Assembly: GCA_965226025.1 (NCBI GenBank)
Contig: CBDDCD010000001.1
Location: 930,001 to 994,000 of the forward strand
Source of the DNA: Moanibacter sp965226025
GTDB lineage: Bacteria; Verrucomicrobiota; Verrucomicrobiia; Opitutales; UBA2987
DNA: 64,000 nucleotides
Reading direction: 5' to 3'
The position numbers and the translations under genes were made by a program. Under the pieces are notes generated by a model. It was not told the origin of the DNA. It worked only from the letters and a program-made list of their open reading frames with translations, and did no database searches. This document shows, piece by piece, positions 60,855 through 64,000 of this stretch (the stretch's first letter is position 1; each line of letters starts with the position of its first letter).

Positions 60855-61088
60855 GAATCCTCCTATTACCTTCGGCCTGTGACCCCTCGACGACCAGGAC
60901 GACACGAAAAGGCCGGTATTTCTTGCTCCCTTCGACTATTTCCCAAGTTTGTTCCCATACTTCGTCGCCGCGATTTCGAGATGCTTACAGATTCGGCGAA
61001 GATTCCAATCTAAACCTAACTACAACATGCCGCAGGAATCGGGTAGTCATGGCCTACTCCGACGAGGCGATTCGACGGGCATCTCGCT

Positions 61089-61937
61089 GTGAAGCGATTC
61101 CTCGGCATTACCGTACTCAGCGACTTCATCCTGAGCGAAGGGATCGAGCCTACATCTGTGACTTGCTCGAAAACTATCCTTCGATCGATGGATTCCGACC
61201 CGACTGGCCCGAGTATCCCTGCTACAAACTCTGTGAGGTATTCCAGGACTTCAACCCGCAGGTCGAGAGATGGAACGATTCGCGAACGCAGGCCGGGGAA
61301 CCACGGCGGTTCCAGCGCTCCTGCGGAATAATCCTTATATCCTGGAATGGCTACACCTGAAGTCCGCGCTTTCGGTCAGCTTGCTACGGAATTGGAAGGA
61401 GACTCTGACGAGCCAAGGAGGATCGAAAAAAGAGCTCCTGGCCAACGCCTTCATGCCGCCATTTTCCACCCTGACAGGGTTTGATTTCTCGGGGGCATCC
61501 GAGTTCTGTGACGCTGTCTCCCCGAAACTCTACACGATGCATTGGGCGGTCATTCTAAACTTCTGGGGCACCGAGATTCTCAGGGGAAATCCCGGCCTCG
61601 ATGAGAAATTGCTGGTTAGAGCCATCGCACATCTTCTGGACCTTGGAGATGAGATCTCGGCAACCGCCTTGACGATTACTCCTACCCCCTTCCGGACGCT
61701 CCCCACCCTATTCCAGATGAACCGCAGGCCCGGAAAATTCGTGAAGTCATGGCCCAGGTCAACGGCCGATGCATGGTGACTCCTATTGTTCACGCCTACG
61801 GGCCCTTCGAGGATTTCTGCCGCCGCTTCGCCGTTGTCGCGGAAAGCGAGGCCGACGGCGTCTGGATCAACCGCTACGGTTATCTCAGCAATGAGAAACT
61901 CGATGCGGTGGGCAGGATCTGGGGAGATAAGGAGTAA
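61089..61937 (+). pseudogene. Decayed TIM-barrel-like gene, multiple frameshifts
   Basis: Continuous-looking protein is spread over three frames. KRFLGITVLSDFILSEGIEP lies at 61089-61150 in frame 3. YICDLLENYPSIDGF and RPDWPEYPCYKLCEVFQDF lie at about 61150-61280 in frame 2. ILEWLHLKSALSVSLLRNW and TGFDFSGASEFCDAVSPKLY lie at about 61280-61670 in frame 1. DDYSYPLPDAPHPIPDEP and AYGPFEDFCRRFAVVAESEADGVWINRYGYL run to TAA 61937 in frame 3. The jump from SEGIEP to the DWPEYPCY block looks too short, suggesting an internal deletion as well. It is probably a glycosyl-hydrolase-like barrel protein, no longer functional. Confidence 0.7.
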
Positions 61938-62103
61938 TTGGCTGCTACCGAATCTCCCCTCCTTGCAGGGGTCGGGGGTGGGTTGCTCGAATCCACGAAC
62001 CACGACCTCTCCTTTTCCTCAAGTCCTCTCTCTATAAGATCCCGAGCAAACGCTGAATCTGACCGCCCCAAACGCCGCGCGTCCTTCCTTAGTCTCTCCC
62101 TCA

Positions 62104-63921
62104 GTGGTCGCCTCATGCGGATTGTCATGGGCCTTGCTTCCTGCTGTTCTTTTCTTCAATCTGGCAAGCGCTGGTTACTTTTGGGAAACAGGGGGTATTC
62201 CAAATAGTAAGGATTCAATGTTCGGGGCGAAGAAAGAGATCTACCTGTCCAATCTTTCGCTATCGCAGCCTGTCGAATCACTGACCCGCGACTTCGTCGA
62301 AGGCCGCTGGCAATTGATCGACTACGAAACGATGGAGGGATTGAAGGGGACCATGGTCAACGCCATGCCTGGCCAGGACTGCGGTCGACTGCAGCTCCTA
62401 CTCAAGGTCGAAGGACCCCACAAAGTCTTTCTCGGAATCAACTATTCAAATTCCCGAGATTCCCGTAGGACCTCTCCGTGCCGGCTGGAAGTCAGGTTGA
62501 GCGGCGACTACGGTTATCGGCGAGTGGGAGCGGACTCAGGGACGGAACAAGAGAACAAGAGCTCAATAGATTCCGACATCGCGAATGATGTCCAGAGGTC
62601 GATCCAGGAGTTTTACTGGAAGACGACGAACCTCAAGGGGAAGCTCCTGGAATTGCGCCAACCCAGGGACCCTTACAACAGTTCTTCCACAGGTCCCGTT
62701 GCAAATCTATCATACGTTAAGCTTATTCCCCTGAGCCCGGTAGAGCAGGAGACCTGGGAACAGGAAACGGCCAATGAGGATTCTCGCAAGCTGGGGTTTA
62801 CTCTTGGAGCAAGCCAATTCTCTGATAACGCCGGCGGCAGCGACACCTTTCATCCCACCGACGAGGAGTGGTTCCGGGATGAGCTTGTTCCCATTCTCGA
62901 CACAGATTTCGGCCTGTTGATATTCGATGCTCTCTGCGGAGCTAGACGCAACTATCCCTCCAAAATCGGCCACTTGGGAAGGGAACCAGAGCCTTGGCAA
63001 GACGATTGGCTGGATCCGCTCAAGACTTTCACGCGACTATGCCACCAGCGTGACTTGAAAATCTTTGCGGGGATGCGGATGACCAGTGCTCCCTTTCCAA
63101 TGAGCCATACCAAGCACGATTGGGCAGCAGACTTTAGGGAGGATCTCCGATTCGCGAAGCGGGACCGGAATGGCTACCCCACGACAGGCCTCAGCATCGC
63201 CTTTCACGAAGTTCGTGAGTACTGGCTCAGTCTTCTCAGGGAGGCCCTTGAATATGAAGTCGACGGAATTCAGCTCCATCTGAACCGCTCCACGCCCTTC
63301 GTCATGTACGAGGATCCGGTCGTGAATACTTTTCGCAGGCAGTTTGGCGAAGACCCCAGGGACCTTCCGGATCGTGATCCTCGATTCATCGCCCATTGCG
63401 CCGAGATTGTTACCCAGTTCGTCAGGGAAGCACGGGCCCTCGTCCATGAGAAGGAGCACCGCGAACTTGGAGTCACAGTCCATGGGAAACCCCACCGCCG
63501 AGATTCCGATCAGTTGAACTTCAACCCCATTCGATACAATTGTGATGTTGAGGATTGGCTGCGGGAGGGATTGATTGACTACTTGATGCCCTCCCCCGCG
63601 ATCGACCTCGGAACGCTGAAAAAGTGGAGACAGATCGGCGGAGAAAAGGTACATCTGTGGCCGAATCTTTCCTCCCCTGGCAGGTCACCCGAATCCTGCG
63701 TTGATCTGGCGAAACAATACTACTTTGCCGGAGCGGATGGTTTCTCCGTCTGGGATGGGGAACGAAGATCGACTCGGACCAGCGAATTTGCCGCCCTCCA
63801 ATGTCTCGGCCGTAAGAAACTGCTGGGGCGCATCGGTCAGGAAGGCCCAAGCTGGTACCGTCGAGTCCCACTGAGATATCTCATGGGATACTCCGTGGCA
63901 GACTCTTTTCATGAATATTAG
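62104..63921 (+). CDS. Exported glycosyl hydrolase-like (family 10-like) protein
   Basis: 605 residues from a GTG at 62104, with a signal peptide (LSWALLPAVLFFNLASAGYF). The first ~230 residues look like a beta-rich accessory domain (VFLGINYSNSRDSRRTS, CRLEVRLSGDYGY). The C-terminal part looks like a TIM barrel of the GHL10 type: LDPLKTFTRLCHQRDLKIFAG, EALEYEVDGIQLHLNRS, LGVTVHGKPHR, LIDYLMPSPAIDL and AGADGFSVWDGE. The catalytic acids cannot be named. It is probably periplasmic or surface-located and acts on a polysaccharide. Its stop codon starts an AGCCCGC repeat end. The decayed gene upstream is of a similar general type. Confidence 0.75.
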   Translation: MVASCGLSWALLPAVLFFNLASAGYFWETGGIPNSKDSMFGAKKEIYLSNLSLSQPVESLTRDFVEGRWQLIDYETMEGLKGTMVNAMPGQDCGRLQLLLKVEGPHKVFLGINYSNSRDSRRTSPCRLEVRLSGDYGYRRVGADSGTEQENKSSIDSDIANDVQRSIQEFYWKTTNLKGKLLELRQPRDPYNSSSTGPVANLSYVKLIPLSPVEQETWEQETANEDSRKLGFTLGASQFSDNAGGSDTFHPTDEEWFRDELVPILDTDFGLLIFDALCGARRNYPSKIGHLGREPEPWQDDWLDPLKTFTRLCHQRDLKIFAGMRMTSAPFPMSHTKHDWAADFREDLRFAKRDRNGYPTTGLSIAFHEVREYWLSLLREALEYEVDGIQLHLNRSTPFVMYEDPVVNTFRRQFGEDPRDLPDRDPRFIAHCAEIVTQFVREARALVHEKEHRELGVTVHGKPHRRDSDQLNFNPIRYNCDVEDWLREGLIDYLMPSPAIDLGTLKKWRQIGGEKVHLWPNLSSPGRSPESCVDLAKQYYFAGADGFSVWDGERRSTRTSEFAALQCLGRKKLLGRIGQEGPSWYRRVPLRYLMGYSVADSFHEY

Positions 63922-63940
63922 CCCGCTTTTCGTGGCCGGC
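63919..63940. repeat. AGCCCGC repeat end at window edge
   Basis: TAGCCCGCTTTTCGTGGCCG overlaps the glycosyl hydrolase stop codon and matches the right end of the element at 51017-51107. Any partner would lie beyond the window. Confidence 0.55.
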
Positions 63941-64000
63941 AGGCGGCAACACGACGGGAGGAACGTTCAGCCGCAGTGCGATGCTCGAATTTTTGTGAGA

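Overview
This 64 kb window looks like a chromosome segment from a free-living Gram-negative bacterium. A marine Verrucomicrobiota (Opitutae/Puniceicoccales-like) is my best guess, and it is an inference from gene content: formylglycine-type sulfatases, a PEP-CTERM exported protein, PhyH dioxygenases, Gfo/Idh/MocA enzymes, DUF1326/DUF2182, a small PqqD-like protein and family-10-like glycosyl hydrolases. No rRNA or ribosomal protein is present to confirm it.

Layout. 0.1-8.2 kb: a signalling operon with a PilZ-like/methyltransferase protein (resembling PhcB of the Ralstonia quorum system), a hybrid histidine kinase and three receiver-kinase proteins. 8.3-14.5 kb: a VOC protein, a frameshifted amidohydrolase, a lipoprotein and two sulfatase-fold enzymes, one without the formylglycine motif. 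14.7-16.4 kb: an IS110-group insertion sequence inside a palindromic repeat, with a predicted bridge RNA whose four guide segments match its own target and ends. 16.5-26.2 kb: an orphan AT-hook/HTH protein and housekeeping genes (amidase, SDR, trmL, aroQ, pgsA, coaD, MFS, gpsA, response regulator). 26.3-31.9 kb: a molybdenum block (methyltransferase, mosB, mosA, modABC). 32-35.4 kb: an exported DNRLRE-like protein, two F420-type oxidoreductases and a hypothetical. 35.7-43.2 kb: a pilus-associated protein, DUF2182/DUF1326, a 231-bp tandem array, a PEP-CTERM protein with its sorting signal out of frame, tRNA-Arg(UCU) and a phosphopantetheinyl transferase. 43.5-51 kb: Gfo/Idh, PhyH, a MOP-type membrane protein, and a nucleotide-sugar cluster (SAF oxidoreductase, rfbA, rfbC, and an epimerase broken by an amber codon). 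51.3-52.8 kb: a DDE transposase. 53-64 kb: a molybdopterin hydroxylase subunit, PqqD-like protein, beta/gamma-crystallin, Zn-alcohol dehydrogenase, a DEP-flavoprotein fusion, a decayed TIM-barrel gene and a glycosyl hydrolase.

How the parts fit. The molybdenum storage and transport genes could supply the molybdopterin hydroxylase at 53 kb. The rfb genes and the flippase-like protein point to surface polysaccharide. The sulfatases and glycosyl hydrolase suggest use of marine polysaccharides.

The most distinctive feature is the intergenic DNA. It holds at least a dozen 68-101 bp palindromic elements with arms close to AGGARTCTGTCGG, often supplying the stop codon of the flanking gene. The IS110 bridge RNA appears programmed to these arms. 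Three genes (amidohydrolase, PEP-CTERM protein, epimerase) carry single lesions, two of them one extra G in a G4 run, so assembly error must be considered before calling them pseudogenes.
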